From: Bacteroidota bacterium
GTDB taxonomy: Bacteria; Bacteroidota; JABWAT01
Length of the DNA stretch: 64,000 bases
NCBI GenBank assembly: GCA_020161835.1
Contig: JAIUNL010000001.1
Location: 186,001-250,000, forward strand
Direction: 5' to 3'
The notes under the pieces are model-generated. The model had not been told where the DNA came from. It was given only the letters and a program-made list of their open reading frames with translations, and did not search any database. Shown one piece after another: positions 50,959 to 60,584 of this stretch. A program made the position numbers and the translations under genes. The stretch's first letter is position 1, and every line of letters starts with the position of its first letter.

Positions 50959-53913
50959 TTAGAGTTTCACACTCTGATAGTACTCATCAACCTGTTTCTG
51001 AATCTGTTCAGCTTCTGCGGTTTTTCCAGATTTTGCAAGTGCTTTTGCCAGACACCGGTTTGTACGATAGAACTGACTCTGGTTTAACATTTTTAAAATT
51101 GCGCCCGCTTTTTCAAAATGAGAAATTGCGTCCAGATATCGTTCTGAACGGCCGGCGATTTCACCTAAAATCCGGTACGAAAGTCCTTCAAATTCACGGC
51201 TCTGGCTTTTCGTTGAAAGAGCTAATGCAGACCTTGCCTGTTTTTCTGCTGCAACCGGATCTGAATTGTGACTGTAAATAATTGCCCGTTCAAGATAAAG
51301 CATGGGTTTAATATAATTGTACTGGCACTGATCAACAATTGAATAAACCTCATCAAGCAAAATGTGAGCGTCATCCATCAGATCTTTTTCAATAAAAAGC
51401 GTCACCTTGGTCGTTAAAATCCTGGCCGTCACCTGCGGATTCCCGATTTCACGGGCAACGGTGAGTGCTTCCTCAATAAATGGAACTGATTCTTCAATCT
51501 GACCGAATTCCAGTCTCATTTCGGCCATGTTATTCAATGACATGGCAAGGGATTCTTTATCCCCGATTGCTTTTGAAATATCGAGGCGTTTGGTCAGGTA
51601 CTGGTTTGCAGTATTAAAATCACCAATCCGGTAATAGATTTCTGCCAGATTGTTGTAGACAAATCCGGTTTCCCTTTTTGGTGCAGACCGGTCAAGAATT
51701 TCAAGTGCTTCTTTACCGGACTTCAGGCTGTTGTCATAATTTCCGATAACCCTGTAAATCCAGCATTCCTCACCCAAAAGCATCCCGTAAAGGGCAACAT
51801 TGTTTGAAATCAGCTTTTTTGCTTTGGCAAGAGTTGTGAGCGATTCAGAATACTGACCTTTGAAATGCTGAATTTTGGCCATGAGATGATAATTATTCGC
51901 AGCCTCATAACCATTATTCCGGCCTTCCTGAAGTTTGGCAGATTTGCTAAGACGTTTAAATGCTTCATCATATCTGCCCAGAAACTGAAGAATCTCACCC
52001 TCTTTCTGAACCATATCAGCAAAAGCAGCATCGTTAAACGTAATTTTAGCAATTTCTCTGGCACGGCTGAAAAACTGATAAGCTGATTCATAGGCATAAA
52101 TCTGTTTAGCCTGAAGCGCGCAGGAAATAGAATACCGGTACGATTTATCCCATTCTGCAGCGAGATAATAGTGATCGGCAAGTAAGGCCATATCATCAGC
52201 AACGGCCAGATTTTTCTCGAGAGATTCTGCAACCTGAAGGTGGAAACTGCGGCGCTTCTTCAGACTCATTGCATTATATATCACGGTTCTGACCATCGGA
52301 TGACTGAAAATCAGGTTTCTTCCTGATCCGCCATCAGGAACCTCAGTCAGCACGTTTTTAAATTTGAGTGCATCAACAAGTGATTGCACATGAGTTTCAT
52401 TCCGTCCAGAAATAAGTCCGATTAAATCTTGTCTGAGTTCAAACCCAAGTACCGAAAGAAAACGTGAAAACTCCATTTCTTCACGACTCAGACTTTTCAG
52501 TTCACCTAAAACCACTTCCTGAATAGTGGATGGAATATCAAATCCTTCAGCAGGAATTGCTCCCTTCTCGATTTTCTTGATCAGCCGGGGCGTTGCAACG
52601 AGATACTTTGCCAGCTCAACAATATAAAGCGGATTCCCCTTCGAAATCTGATAAATGAATTCAATTCCCTTTGGCGGAAGTCTTCTGAAAAACTTGAATT
52701 CCTGGCAATATCCTGAAGTTTCTTCAAGTGTAAACGGCTGCATTTTGTGAAACTTAACCAACTGGGAGTTTTTCAGTTCCCAGAATGTATTTCTGAGTGC
52801 CTCAGTGAATTTAGGATTGTCCCAGTCGAGCTCTCTCAAACTAACCACAAAAAGCATATTCCGGTTTTTCAGGTTGGCACTCAGGTACTTGAGAAAACTC
52901 CAGCTTCCTGAATCTGCATCCTGAAAATCTTCGAACCAGACCACAAGGGTGGTCCCTTCCGAAATAATATCAAGAAAATGAAGAATGGCTTCAAAAAGAG
53001 CATAATCAAATTGCTGGGAAGGAGCATTGAAACTGAGATTATTCAGCCGTTCAACATCAATTTCTGGCATGAACTGAAACAATTCACGTACATCTGATTC
53101 GCTGAGTTTATTGATAGTCTTGTAAAATCTTTCAGGATACTGATAAAAAAACCGGCTGAGGGCACGTTTTATCAGGTGATAGGGTGACGGAATACGAACG
53201 TGCTGAGCCATTCCCAGTAACACGACCGGATCCATTTTTTCACGGGTTTCCTGAAGAAAGTAATTAATAACCTTTGTTTTCCCGGTGCCAGCCTGACCTT
53301 CGATAATCAGAATATTGCCCTTTGAAAGAACAGCATCTTTATAAGATGCATCAAGCAAATCGAGCTCTCTTTTTCTGAAGCTGATTTTATTTTTCAGTGG
53401 GAAATAATATTGAGAGGGAATTTCTCCGTCAGAATCAACCACCGGCGTTTGCAATTTTTTGGCTGCAGTAAAAGACTGTCTGGCTCTGATGTAAATATCT
53501 TCCAATGATTCGCCATCTGTCTTGCGTGTAGCTGAAGCAACATTCAACCGAACAACAACCGGACGGCTCTCTCCTGAAACCTGAATTTCGAAATGGTGAT
53601 CGGTTAAGGAAGTGACAAAGATTTCAATAGCAGACGGCTCTGAAGTGATGTCTATAACAACAAACTCATCACCCGACCGGCGAAAAAGCAACGATCCCGG
53701 CAGAATTTCATTTTTAAGGTAGGTTGAAACGGCTCGGAGAATATTGTCACCGGCAAGTACGCCATGCCTGAGATTCAAATTGCCGAGACCTTTTATATCG
53801 GCAATAATAACGGCCACATGCTCGGGGTTTCCTATATGCGGAAGCGGGTCGGAAATGACTTCAAGGAAGCTCAGTTTCCCGGGAAGTTGTGTCAGATTAT
53901 CAAGTGGAGGCAT
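50959..53913 (-). CDS. GGDEF-like (SGDEF) / AAA ATPase / TPR fusion regulator
   Basis: 984 residues. The N-terminal GGDEF-fold domain (1-155) opens with LDNLTQLPGK and has SGDEF at residues 80-84 instead of GGDEF; no RxxD inhibitory site is seen five residues ahead. An AAA/STAND ATPase (about 175-480) has Walker A GQAGTGKTK (206-214) and Walker B-like LVVWFEDFQDAD. A winged-helix-like region follows, then about eight TPRs (about 590-970, e.g. YNNLAEIYYRIGDFNTANQY, ATALYHNSD-like helices). This layout resembles large signal-transduction ATPases with a nucleotide cyclase-like head. Whether the head makes c-di-GMP cannot be told. The end is fused to a repeat tract. Confidence 0.85.
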   Translation of the reverse strand: MPPLDNLTQLPGKLSFLEVISDPLPHIGNPEHVAVIIADIKGLGNLNLRHGVLAGDNILRAVSTYLKNEILPGSLLFRRSGDEFVVIDITSEPSAIEIFVTSLTDHHFEIQVSGESRPVVVRLNVASATRKTDGESLEDIYIRARQSFTAAKKLQTPVVDSDGEIPSQYYFPLKNKISFRKRELDLLDASYKDAVLSKGNILIIEGQAGTGKTKVINYFLQETREKMDPVVLLGMAQHVRIPSPYHLIKRALSRFFYQYPERFYKTINKLSESDVRELFQFMPEIDVERLNNLSFNAPSQQFDYALFEAILHFLDIISEGTTLVVWFEDFQDADSGSWSFLKYLSANLKNRNMLFVVSLRELDWDNPKFTEALRNTFWELKNSQLVKFHKMQPFTLEETSGYCQEFKFFRRLPPKGIEFIYQISKGNPLYIVELAKYLVATPRLIKKIEKGAIPAEGFDIPSTIQEVVLGELKSLSREEMEFSRFLSVLGFELRQDLIGLISGRNETHVQSLVDALKFKNVLTEVPDGGSGRNLIFSHPMVRTVIYNAMSLKKRRSFHLQVAESLEKNLAVADDMALLADHYYLAAEWDKSYRYSISCALQAKQIYAYESAYQFFSRAREIAKITFNDAAFADMVQKEGEILQFLGRYDEAFKRLSKSAKLQEGRNNGYEAANNYHLMAKIQHFKGQYSESLTTLAKAKKLISNNVALYGMLLGEECWIYRVIGNYDNSLKSGKEALEILDRSAPKRETGFVYNNLAEIYYRIGDFNTANQYLTKRLDISKAIGDKESLAMSLNNMAEMRLEFGQIEESVPFIEEALTVAREIGNPQVTARILTTKVTLFIEKDLMDDAHILLDEVYSIVDQCQYNYIKPMLYLERAIIYSHNSDPVAAEKQARSALALSTKSQSREFEGLSYRILGEIAGRSERYLDAISHFEKAGAILKMLNQSQFYRTNRCLAKALAKSGKTAEAEQIQKQVDEYYQSVKL

Positions 53914-53960
53914 AATGTTCTGATCTTTCCTGAATTGGGCAGGATTTAACTTTATCTTTT

Positions 53961-55058
53961 CTAAACACCGGCCGTTTTCATTTCGGCATTTAACTTTTCG
54001 GTTCGTTCCTGAAGTTTGAGTGCATCAAGAATACCGGCAATATCACCGTCAACAAAATCCTGAAGGTTGTACAGAGTCAACCCGATCCGGTGATCGGTTA
54101 CACGACCCTGCGGGAAATTATAAGTTCTGATTTTGGCACTCCGGTCACCGGTAGAAACCAGACTTTTCCGCTCAGCAGCAATTTTTGCGTTTTGTTCAGC
54201 CAAAGCCTGTTCGTAAAGCCGTGCCCGAAGCACTTTCCAGGCTTTGTCTTTATTCTTGATCTGGGAGTTTTCATCCTGGCAGGAAACAACAAGTCCGGTA
54301 GGAATGTGGGTTAACCGAACCGCGGTTTCCACTTTATTTACGTTCTGTCCGCCGGCGCCACTGGCACGAAAAACATCAAGTCTGACATCACCCGGGTTAA
54401 TTTCAATATCAACGTCATCCACTTCGGGAAGGACTGCAACCGTCGCTGCTGAGGTGTGAATGCGACCGCTGGATTCGGTTTTTGGCACCCGCTGAACCCG
54501 GTGAACACCACTTTCAAACTTCATGGTGCCGTAAACTTCTTCACCTTCCAGCATAAAAATGACTTCTTTCAGTCCGTTCAGACCGGTGTAATTGGAATCC
54601 ATATTCTCAATTTTCCAGCCTTTTTTCTCTGCATAACGGGTGTACATCCGGTATAAATCAGCAGCAAACAAACTGGCTTCATCGCCGCCGGTTCCGGCTC
54701 TGATTTCAACAATGGCGTTTTTGGTATCTTCTTTATCTTTCGGAACAATGGCAAATTTCAGTTCAGATTCCAGCTTTTCCTGTTCTTCACGAAGCGGACC
54801 CAGTTCTTCTTCCGCCATTTGGCGATATTCTTTGTCCTTTTCGTTCTGAATCATCGAAACGGTGCTTTCAACATCGGCACTGATTTTCCGGTATTTCTGA
54901 TAGAGAAAAATGATCGGATCGAGTTCTTTCAGTTCACGGCTGAGGAGCGTAAATTTCCGCTGATCTGAAATGATGTCCGGATTGCTGAGCATATCCGTCA
55001 CCTTTTCACGGCGATGTTCCAGATCTTCGAGTTTATTCAGAATGCTGTCAGTAAACAT
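53961..55058 (-). CDS. prfA: Peptide chain release factor 1
   Basis: 365 residues. Recognises UAA and UAG stop codons. The helical N-terminal domain (1-105) is followed by the PCRF domain; the RF1-type tripeptide PKT (192-194) lies in [20 protein letters not shown] and the catalytic GGQ (236-238) in [20 protein letters not shown]. The C-terminus is normal. Its ATG overlaps the DUF1385 stop by one base (TGATG), so it is the last gene of a four-gene coupled operon. Confidence 0.97.
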   Translation of the reverse strand: MFTDSILNKLEDLEHRREKVTDMLSNPDIISDQRKFTLLSRELKELDPIIFLYQKYRKISADVESTVSMIQNEKDKEYRQMAEEELGPLREEQEKLESELKFAIVPKDKEDTKNAIVEIRAGTGGDEASLFAADLYRMYTRYAEKKGWKIENMDSNYTGLNGLKEVIFMLEGEEVYGTMKFESGVHRVQRVPKTESSGRIHTSAATVAVLPEVDDVDIEINPGDVRLDVFRASGAGGQNVNKVETAVRLTHIPTGLVVSCQDENSQIKNKDKAWKVLRARLYEQALAEQNAKIAAERKSLVSTGDRSAKIRTYNFPQGRVTDHRIGLTLYNLQDFVDGDIAGILDALKLQERTEKLNAEMKTAGV

Positions 55059-56098
55059 CAGGCAGGACTCTCCGCCGGATACACCCGTGTATAAACCGGT
55101 TCGTCTTCTTTCAGCAGTGTTAATGGGTCAAGACCGATGGCACTTTTCAGGGCAACCAATGCCACTTCCAATTGCTGATCATCAGGCTCTTTGGTGGTGA
55201 TTAACTGAAGCCATAAACCCGGGGCAACCAGAATTTTTCCCCAGGAAGTTTCGGTATGTTTTGCAGAAAATTTGATGATTTCGTAACTCAGTCCGCCCAC
55301 AACAGGGATTAAAGGAAGGTGAGACAAAATCCGGATCGGAAGATTGATATATCCGAGCATATAAATGATCAGCGTATCAACAAACGCAAAAGAGATGATG
55401 GCCGTTACCATCACGATCAAAAGAAAAGAGGTTCCGCAGCGGGGATGCAAAGTCGTGTAACTTCTTGCCCGGCTTAACTCAACCGACATTTCTTCCTCAA
55501 AAGCAAAAATCGACTTGTGTTCAGCGCCGTGATATTGAAACAGTCGAAACACATCGGGCAGTTTTGAAATACCCCACATGTATAGCAGAAGCAACGTCAC
55601 CCTGATTCCGCCTGAAATGAGATTAAAGGCAATGGCACTGTTCGCAACATCAAAAAAGAAGGTCGTGAGCACCAGCGGAATTGCAAAAAAGATGGCGACG
55701 CCCAAAATCAAAGAAACAGCAAGCGTTAAAACCAGCTCAACATTCGATTGCTTTTTCATCGGTTTGCCGGTTTTTTCTGCCTTGGCTTTTTCTTCTTCTT
55801 CCACGGCAATTTCTGCCGACCAGTTCAGGGTTTTAATTCCCAGAATCATCATTTCAATGAGACCCACTGCCCCGCGGAGAACCGGAGTTGCCAGCCACTT
55901 GTAGGTTTCGAGCCAGGATTTGAAAATCTCTCTTTTTACAACGATGTCACCATTGGGTTTTCTCACTGCTGTTGCAACCGCCCCCGGAGCCCGCATCATC
56001 ACCCCTTCCATCACGGCCTGACCTCCAACCTGCATCGGTTTTTCGGGATCATACTGAATCGGAAGCGCACAGGCTTTTACCTTACCCTGATCTTTCAT
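55058..56098 (-). CDS. DUF1385 membrane protein
   Basis: 346 residues. Opens with [20 protein letters not shown], the DUF1385 signature, and continues [15 protein letters not shown]. Membrane helices at about 60-85 and 125-180 are followed by [14 protein letters not shown] and the conserved [15 protein letters not shown], then further helices (about 225-270). Function is not established. Members often lie next to prfA, as here. Its first codon overlaps the flippase stop by 4 bases. Confidence 0.93.
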   Translation of the reverse strand: MKDQGKVKACALPIQYDPEKPMQVGGQAVMEGVMMRAPGAVATAVRKPNGDIVVKREIFKSWLETYKWLATPVLRGAVGLIEMMILGIKTLNWSAEIAVEEEEKAKAEKTGKPMKKQSNVELVLTLAVSLILGVAIFFAIPLVLTTFFFDVANSAIAFNLISGGIRVTLLLLYMWGISKLPDVFRLFQYHGAEHKSIFAFEEEMSVELSRARSYTTLHPRCGTSFLLIVMVTAIISFAFVDTLIIYMLGYINLPIRILSHLPLIPVVGGLSYEIIKFSAKHTETSWGKILVAPGLWLQLITTKEPDDQQLEVALVALKSAIGLDPLTLLKEDEPVYTRVYPAESPA

Positions 56099-57609
56099 AC
56101 TTTCTTTTTTCCTGGAATCAATAATAATAAACGTTTAGACTGTTCAATTGTCCACAATTTGAATGAGAAAATCAAACCAATGAACCCTGCAAGTGCCACC
56201 AGCTTCATCCATAGATCGAGGCTCTGTGTCATCTGATGCCAGATGGCAAGTACCCAAAATGGCAAACTGACCAGAATCAGTTTAGTGACATAGACTTTAT
56301 CAATGGGAATTGGTTTCATTTTCTGGCTTTGGCGGAACATGAGCTGGCTCATGGTGAAGTAACAGATCATGAGCGTGATAGCCGAACCCACTATCCCTAA
56401 AAGCGGAAGTAAAATCAGGTTACCAAGAATCGTAACGCCAACTCCGGCAAGCATAATCGTTAGAATCCTGCTTGTTTTTTTCTCAAGATACAGGCCGAAG
56501 GTAAAGAAATAATAGGTTCCGTTGAAAATGTACGAAAGCACCACAAACGGAACGACCTGAAGTCCGAACCAGTAGGAAGGGGGAATCAGATGATATCCGC
56601 CAATGCTGATTTTGAGCAGATCATCCATAAAGAAGGAGAAAAGAAATCCCAGGAAAATCAGAAAAAACAGAAACAGACTGAAAATACCTGAGAACGATTT
56701 TTCCCAGCCGGGTTTTTTACTTTCATTCAGGAAAAAGGGCGTCCAGGCCATGTTGAACATCTGAACAACCAGCATCATCACGATACCGAGTTTATGTGCC
56801 GCTGAATAAAACCCGACAAGATCCGGTGATGAAAATGCCGACGCCGGATACAGTGACTGAATCGTTCCGGCATCCAGCCGCTGAATGAAAAGCCGGTCAG
56901 ACACTTCGTTGATCATGGAACCGAATCCGGTTGGAATCAGCGGAAGTGAAAAAAGGAAAAGAGGTTTGAGAGATTCCCATTTGATGGATGGCAAAAGCGA
57001 AACGTGCTGCCGGGTGAGATACAACGACAAAAACAGAGTGACGGCTGACGCCAGTGCATTTGCATAAAAAACACCGATGATGCCGGTTTCGAAATAAAGA
57101 AGAAAGACAAAATTGCCGGTCAGATTAACCGCAATATTGGTCAGCTTAACGGCAGAAAAAGTCAGGCTCCGGTTATCAAGCCTGAGATCATTTTGCGGAA
57201 CCGCACAAAGTGAATCCATCAGCAAAATCAGCACCATCCAGATAACCAGATTGCCAAGCGATTCAGGAAACCGGAAAGTATCGAGCAAAAACGGACTTCC
57301 CGTCAGCAAAATCAGCGACAGAACAACGGTAATACCCAAAATCAGAAACTGAACCGTTGAGTACAGCAGGCGCCGGTCTTCTTCTTTTGTATCGGAAGCA
57401 AAACGAAGGTAAGCTTGCGGCAAACCGAACATGAAAAGGATATTCAGGAAGGCCATGAGGGAAAAAAAGGTAGAAATAATCCCGAAATCGGAAGGAACGA
57501 AAATCTGGGTATAAAATGGTGTTAGAAGGAAATTGAGAAACCGGGCCAGAATCGTACTGATACCGTAGATCGCAGAATCTTTTGCCAGTCTTTTTACGGC
57601 AGAGCTCAT
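56095..57609 (-). CDS. Oligosaccharide flippase (MATE/MVF superfamily)
   Basis: 504 residues with about 12-14 membrane helices through the whole length, e.g. [20 protein letters not shown] and [20 protein letters not shown] (mid-chain). The N-terminal [19 protein letters not shown] is typical of polysaccharide-biosynthesis flippases, which move lipid-linked glycans across the inner membrane. The substrate is unknown: O-antigen and capsule units are possible. It overlaps aroQ upstream and DUF1385 downstream by 4 bases each. Confidence 0.88.
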   Translation of the reverse strand: MSSAVKRLAKDSAIYGISTILARFLNFLLTPFYTQIFVPSDFGIISTFFSLMAFLNILFMFGLPQAYLRFASDTKEEDRRLLYSTVQFLILGITVVLSLILLTGSPFLLDTFRFPESLGNLVIWMVLILLMDSLCAVPQNDLRLDNRSLTFSAVKLTNIAVNLTGNFVFLLYFETGIIGVFYANALASAVTLFLSLYLTRQHVSLLPSIKWESLKPLFLFSLPLIPTGFGSMINEVSDRLFIQRLDAGTIQSLYPASAFSSPDLVGFYSAAHKLGIVMMLVVQMFNMAWTPFFLNESKKPGWEKSFSGIFSLFLFFLIFLGFLFSFFMDDLLKISIGGYHLIPPSYWFGLQVVPFVVLSYIFNGTYYFFTFGLYLEKKTSRILTIMLAGVGVTILGNLILLPLLGIVGSAITLMICYFTMSQLMFRQSQKMKPIPIDKVYVTKLILVSLPFWVLAIWHQMTQSLDLWMKLVALAGFIGLIFSFKLWTIEQSKRLLLLIPGKKKV

Positions 57610-58043
57610 CCGTTAAGTTCTGCCAGAAAAGCGTGAACGGCCAGAGTGTATGATTTCGGACCAAATCCTGAAATGACGCCCTTGCAAACTGATGCAATCT
57701 GTGAATGGTGACGAAATTCTTCACGGGCGTAAACATTGCTCAGGTGTACTTCAATGGTCGGGATTTTTACTGAAGCAACAGCATCACGCAAAGCGATAGA
57801 CGTATGAGTGTAGGCTGCGGCGTTCAGAATGATACCGTCGGCATTCATCTGGAGCGCCTGCTGGATGGAATCGACCAGACTTCCTTCATGGTTTGACTGG
57901 AAAAAGGTAAATTCAATATCCGGGAAGGAACGTTTCAGTCCTTCATTGATTTCCTTCAGCGTCAGGGTTCCGTAAATGCCGGGTTCCCGTTCACCGAGAA
58001 GGTTCAGATTGGGTCCGTTGATGACGAAAATCTTTTTTGACAT
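57606..58043 (-). CDS. aroQ: 3-dehydroquinate dehydratase, type II
   Basis: 145 residues, the normal subunit of the dodecameric enzyme in the shikimate pathway. [20 protein letters not shown], the flexible active-site loop with catalytic Arg (R18) and Tyr (Y24), is followed by [35 protein letters not shown] (His of the active site) and [17 protein letters not shown]. It heads the operon aroQ, flippase, DUF1385, prfA. Confidence 0.96.
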   Translation of the reverse strand: MSKKIFVINGPNLNLLGEREPGIYGTLTLKEINEGLKRSFPDIEFTFFQSNHEGSLVDSIQQALQMNADGIILNAAAYTHTSIALRDAVASVKIPTIEVHLSNVYAREEFRHHSQIASVCKGVISGFGPKSYTLAVHAFLAELNG

Positions 58044-58149
58044 GGGTTCGTCCGTATTTTTTCTAAAAATACGTGATTGAAAGGAGAATGAGAAATTGAA
58101 ATGAGGATTGCTTTATCAGATTACTGATTACAGACGGAAAATATACCTT

Positions 58150-58641
58150 TTATCTTTTTCCAAACTTAAATTCCACCATCGGATGTTTTTCCCAACCGTT
58201 CTGCTGAAAAAGGGTTCCCATGAGGTAGCCACCCTTCAAATCAAATGAAGCTCTGATTATTTTTTCAGGAATCGGATCCATGTCAAAGATCTTTCCGATC
58301 AGCTTTCCCTCAAAAACAAAATCTGTCGAAAGGTTAAAGAACTTACCGAACCAGCCCCGGTTTTCATCAGCAATACAACCCTCGAAAACGGCCTTGCCGC
58401 AAATACCCTCAACCAAACCGTTACCATCAATTGTTATTCTGATTAGAACAGTATCAGATACCAATCTGTACTCACCCCGTTCATCTTCAAACCGAACCGT
58501 AACAATTTGGGATGCAATCCAGGTACCGGTTATCATTGGGGGAATCCGGTTGACACTTCCTATCGAATCGGAGTATGAGAAAAGATGTAATAAAACAATA
58601 AGAAGGAAACCCGCAAGACCTTCCTGCACGCCAACTTTCAT
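58150..58641 (-). CDS. Small exported protein of unknown function
   Basis: 163 residues from ATG 58641, with GGAGGT four bases ahead; GTG 58644 is less likely. A hydrophobic N-terminal segment (GLAGFLLIVLLHLFSYSDSIG) may be a signal. The mature part is strand-rich: TGTWIASQIVTVRFEDERGE, DTVLIRITIDGNGLVEG, GWFGKFFNLSTDFVFEGKLI. Two cysteines (GICGKAVFEGCI) could form a disulfide. The composition suggests a small beta-barrel or lipocalin-like fold, but I recognise no family. Confidence 0.7.
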   Translation of the reverse strand: MKVGVQEGLAGFLLIVLLHLFSYSDSIGSVNRIPPMITGTWIASQIVTVRFEDERGEYRLVSDTVLIRITIDGNGLVEGICGKAVFEGCIADENRGWFGKFFNLSTDFVFEGKLIGKIFDMDPIPEKIIRASFDLKGGYLMGTLFQQNGWEKHPMVEFKFGKR

Positions 58642-58816
58642 CACAACCTCCAGCCTAAAATCACTTCACTCTTTTGCGATTTACCTTTCGGGATAAATAT
58701 AAACACAAATTTATACGGTGACAAGAACTGATCAACCGGGTAAAAATATTTACTCTGAATTTAATAAAAGGGGAGTTGGGGAGGGGAGTTCTTTTTTGCC
58801 ACAAAAATTCTTTTTA

Positions 58817-59040
58817 ACCACGAAACACACGAAAGGCACGAAAGAAGACAATTTTTTTAGGTTAAATTCGAAATTCAGATTTCTTTGTTTTTGTTCTTAA
58901 TCCTGAATCTGTTTTTTTAAAAAACTGTCCTTTTCCGTGATTTGTCTTAAATCAGCATTTTATAAAAAAGCGCATTTGCATTTTTTCGTGTGTTTCGTGC
59001 TTTTCGTGGTAAACCGTATTGTTTTGTGGTTAAACGTATT
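58817..59040. repeat. Roughly 200-bp MITE-like element, copy 1
   Basis: Begins ACCACGAAACACACGAAAGG (58817) and nears its end with TTTCGTGCTTTTCGTGGT (58993-59010), then GTGGTTAAACGTATTC. The ends are imperfect inverted repeats built of CGTG/CACG words. The right 85 bases match copy 2 at about 85-90% by eye, including ATCAGCATTTTATAAAAA. It has no ORF of note. Confidence 0.6.
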
Positions 59041-59147
59041 CTGTAGCTTGGCCGGCCCGGCAACCCACTTACCGGAACCGGCCTATTGTCTCACGTTTGA
59101 CTCGGGATCATGCGGACAAATTCAACTAACTGCAAAAATTCTATTTT

Positions 59148-59350
59148 ACCACGCCCAAGAAGTAGCACGGGTCCAAGGAAAACACACTAAATACATGATA
59201 GAAGACAATTTCTTTTGGGTAATTTCGGCTTCAGATTACTTCGGAGTCAATCGCAATCCTGAATCAGCATTTTATAAAAAAACGCAATTACATTTTTTTG
59301 TGTGTTTCGTGCTTTTCGTGGTAAAACGTATTGCTTCGTAGTTAAACGTT
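59148..59350. repeat. Roughly 200-bp MITE-like element, copy 2, within a duplicated unit
   Basis: Begins ACCACGCCC (59148), shares GAAGACAATTT and ATCAGCATTTTATAAAAA with copy 1, and ends TTTCGTGCTTTTCGTGGT (59305-59322) then CGTAGTTAAACG. Its left end is more diverged than that of copy 1. It sits between parts Y and Z of the left duplicated unit. Confidence 0.6.
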
Positions 59351-59825
59351 CTACGAAGAAACAATTAAACAAACTTGTTGTATTTATGATACGATCGGAA
59401 TCTTTTATAACTCAATTCGGAACCAAAGCCGGACCGTCAAACCTGAAAACCAGTTCAGTTTATTGGGGATTTAATCTGCCAGCCCCCAGGTTTGATTGGA
59501 TTTTATTACATTTCTAAGCTTTCTGTGACAAAATTAGGTAGAAGCGCTTCCAAAGTCAAGGGACGGGTTTGCTGTTTTCGAGTAAAATTCAAATTTAATT
59601 TTTGTCATGGACATTTGGATGTTTGAATGGCCTGGGTCATGGTTAACAGAACTGGTTCTTTACTTAATTTTGACTCGGGTTCATGCGAACAGAATAATTA
59701 TTGATGGCATTCTGCACAATTTTTGAAAAAGAAACAATGGAACAAGCCAACATAAAAAGGGCATCAAGGTCTTGTTAACTCAATTTGGAACCAAGGTCGG
59801 ACTTTCAAACCCATATATTTATTAT

Positions 59826-60584
59826 TTATTTAAAGTGAAAAATATAAAACCGATATTCATTTAAAAAATCTAAATCAACATAAACAATTTTGTTATTAAA
59901 CATACAAATATTATAGAAATTAATGGTTTCTGATAATTTTAAATTCATTGGTATCTTATAAATATTTCCATTACTTTCCAACAATGTGCTAATACTTTCA
60001 TTACTTTCGTTTCTCAAAATCTTTACCCTCGACATCATAACAAATTTTTGATTCCCTTCAATCTTATTTGTTTTCAAATTATAAATTACCTTGTTATTTA
60101 ATGAAGATGCAATAAATAGTGTGTCATTTTGAAAAATAAATGTCTTTGAACTTTTTCTAAATCGAATTGTATTTTTTAATTCTAAATTTAAATCCAGCAC
60201 AAATATTTTATCGGAAAATGACGTAAGTACATACAAAGAATCACCGTATTTAAATAAATCTGACAAATCAAAATAAATACTATCCAGAATCGAACTTTCC
60301 TTCTCAATAACTCTTGTATTAATATTAATCTTTGAAACTGTGCCGTTTGAATTATCGGAAATATAAATTGCCTCTCCAGAAAGAAATAACCCAGAAAGAC
60401 CCCGACCTTCATAAGAATCATTTACACTATAGCCAATTGAGTTATCTTTCAAGTTTTTCTTAATAAACAGGGAGTCAATTTTCAATGGCAATAATTCAGT
60501 TAAAGTCTGTGAATATACCAATGAGGAAAAAAGAATAAAAAGGGTGAATATCAAAGAACTTACAATTTGTTTTAATCGTCCCAT
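59826..60584 (-). CDS. Exported protein downstream of RHS gene; candidate immunity protein
   Basis: 252 residues. A signal peptide (about 1-26, IVSSLIFTLFILFSSLVYSQ) is followed by repeated strand units, AIYISDNSNGTVSKININTR, SLYVLTSFSDKIFVLDLN, TLFIASSLNNKVIYNLKTN and GNIYKIPMNLKLS, suggesting a beta-propeller-like fold. Codon use is visibly AT-richer than most of the window (many Asn, Ile, Lys). It overlaps the RHS gene by 13 bases and has AAGG seven bases before the ATG. Periplasmic location would suit protection against a peptidoglycan-acting toxin, but no known immunity family is recognised. Confidence 0.6.
   Translation of the reverse strand: MGRLKQIVSSLIFTLFILFSSLVYSQTLTELLPLKIDSLFIKKNLKDNSIGYSVNDSYEGRGLSGLFLSGEAIYISDNSNGTVSKININTRVIEKESSILDSIYFDLSDLFKYGDSLYVLTSFSDKIFVLDLNLELKNTIRFRKSSKTFIFQNDTLFIASSLNNKVIYNLKTNKIEGNQKFVMMSRVKILRNESNESISTLLESNGNIYKIPMNLKLSETINFYNICMFNNKIVYVDLDFLNEYRFYIFHFK

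Larger units (their letters stand above)
58645..59825. other. Gene-free repeat island (about 1.2 kb)
   Basis: No credible gene. It contains two copies of a roughly 200-bp element (58817-59040, 59148-59350) and two copies of a diverged unit. Unit part Y is TTGACTCGGG(A/T)TCATGCG at 59094-59122 and 59668-59695. Unit part Z is AACTCAATTCGGAACCAAAG at 59410-59448 and 59777-59815. Bases 58645-58816 and 59449-59660 show no other structure. The short open frames inside are repeat-derived and lack ribosome sites. Confidence 0.6.

Noticed and set aside
58718..59517. Three or four short plus-strand open frames with hydrophobic segments (e.g. FVCFVLFVV)
   Set aside because: The hydrophobic words are translations of the TTTCGTGTG repeat, and the frames lack ribosome sites.
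60188..60421. Minus-strand open frame inside the candidate immunity gene
   Set aside because: It is an out-of-frame shadow of the 252-residue gene, with no start signal.
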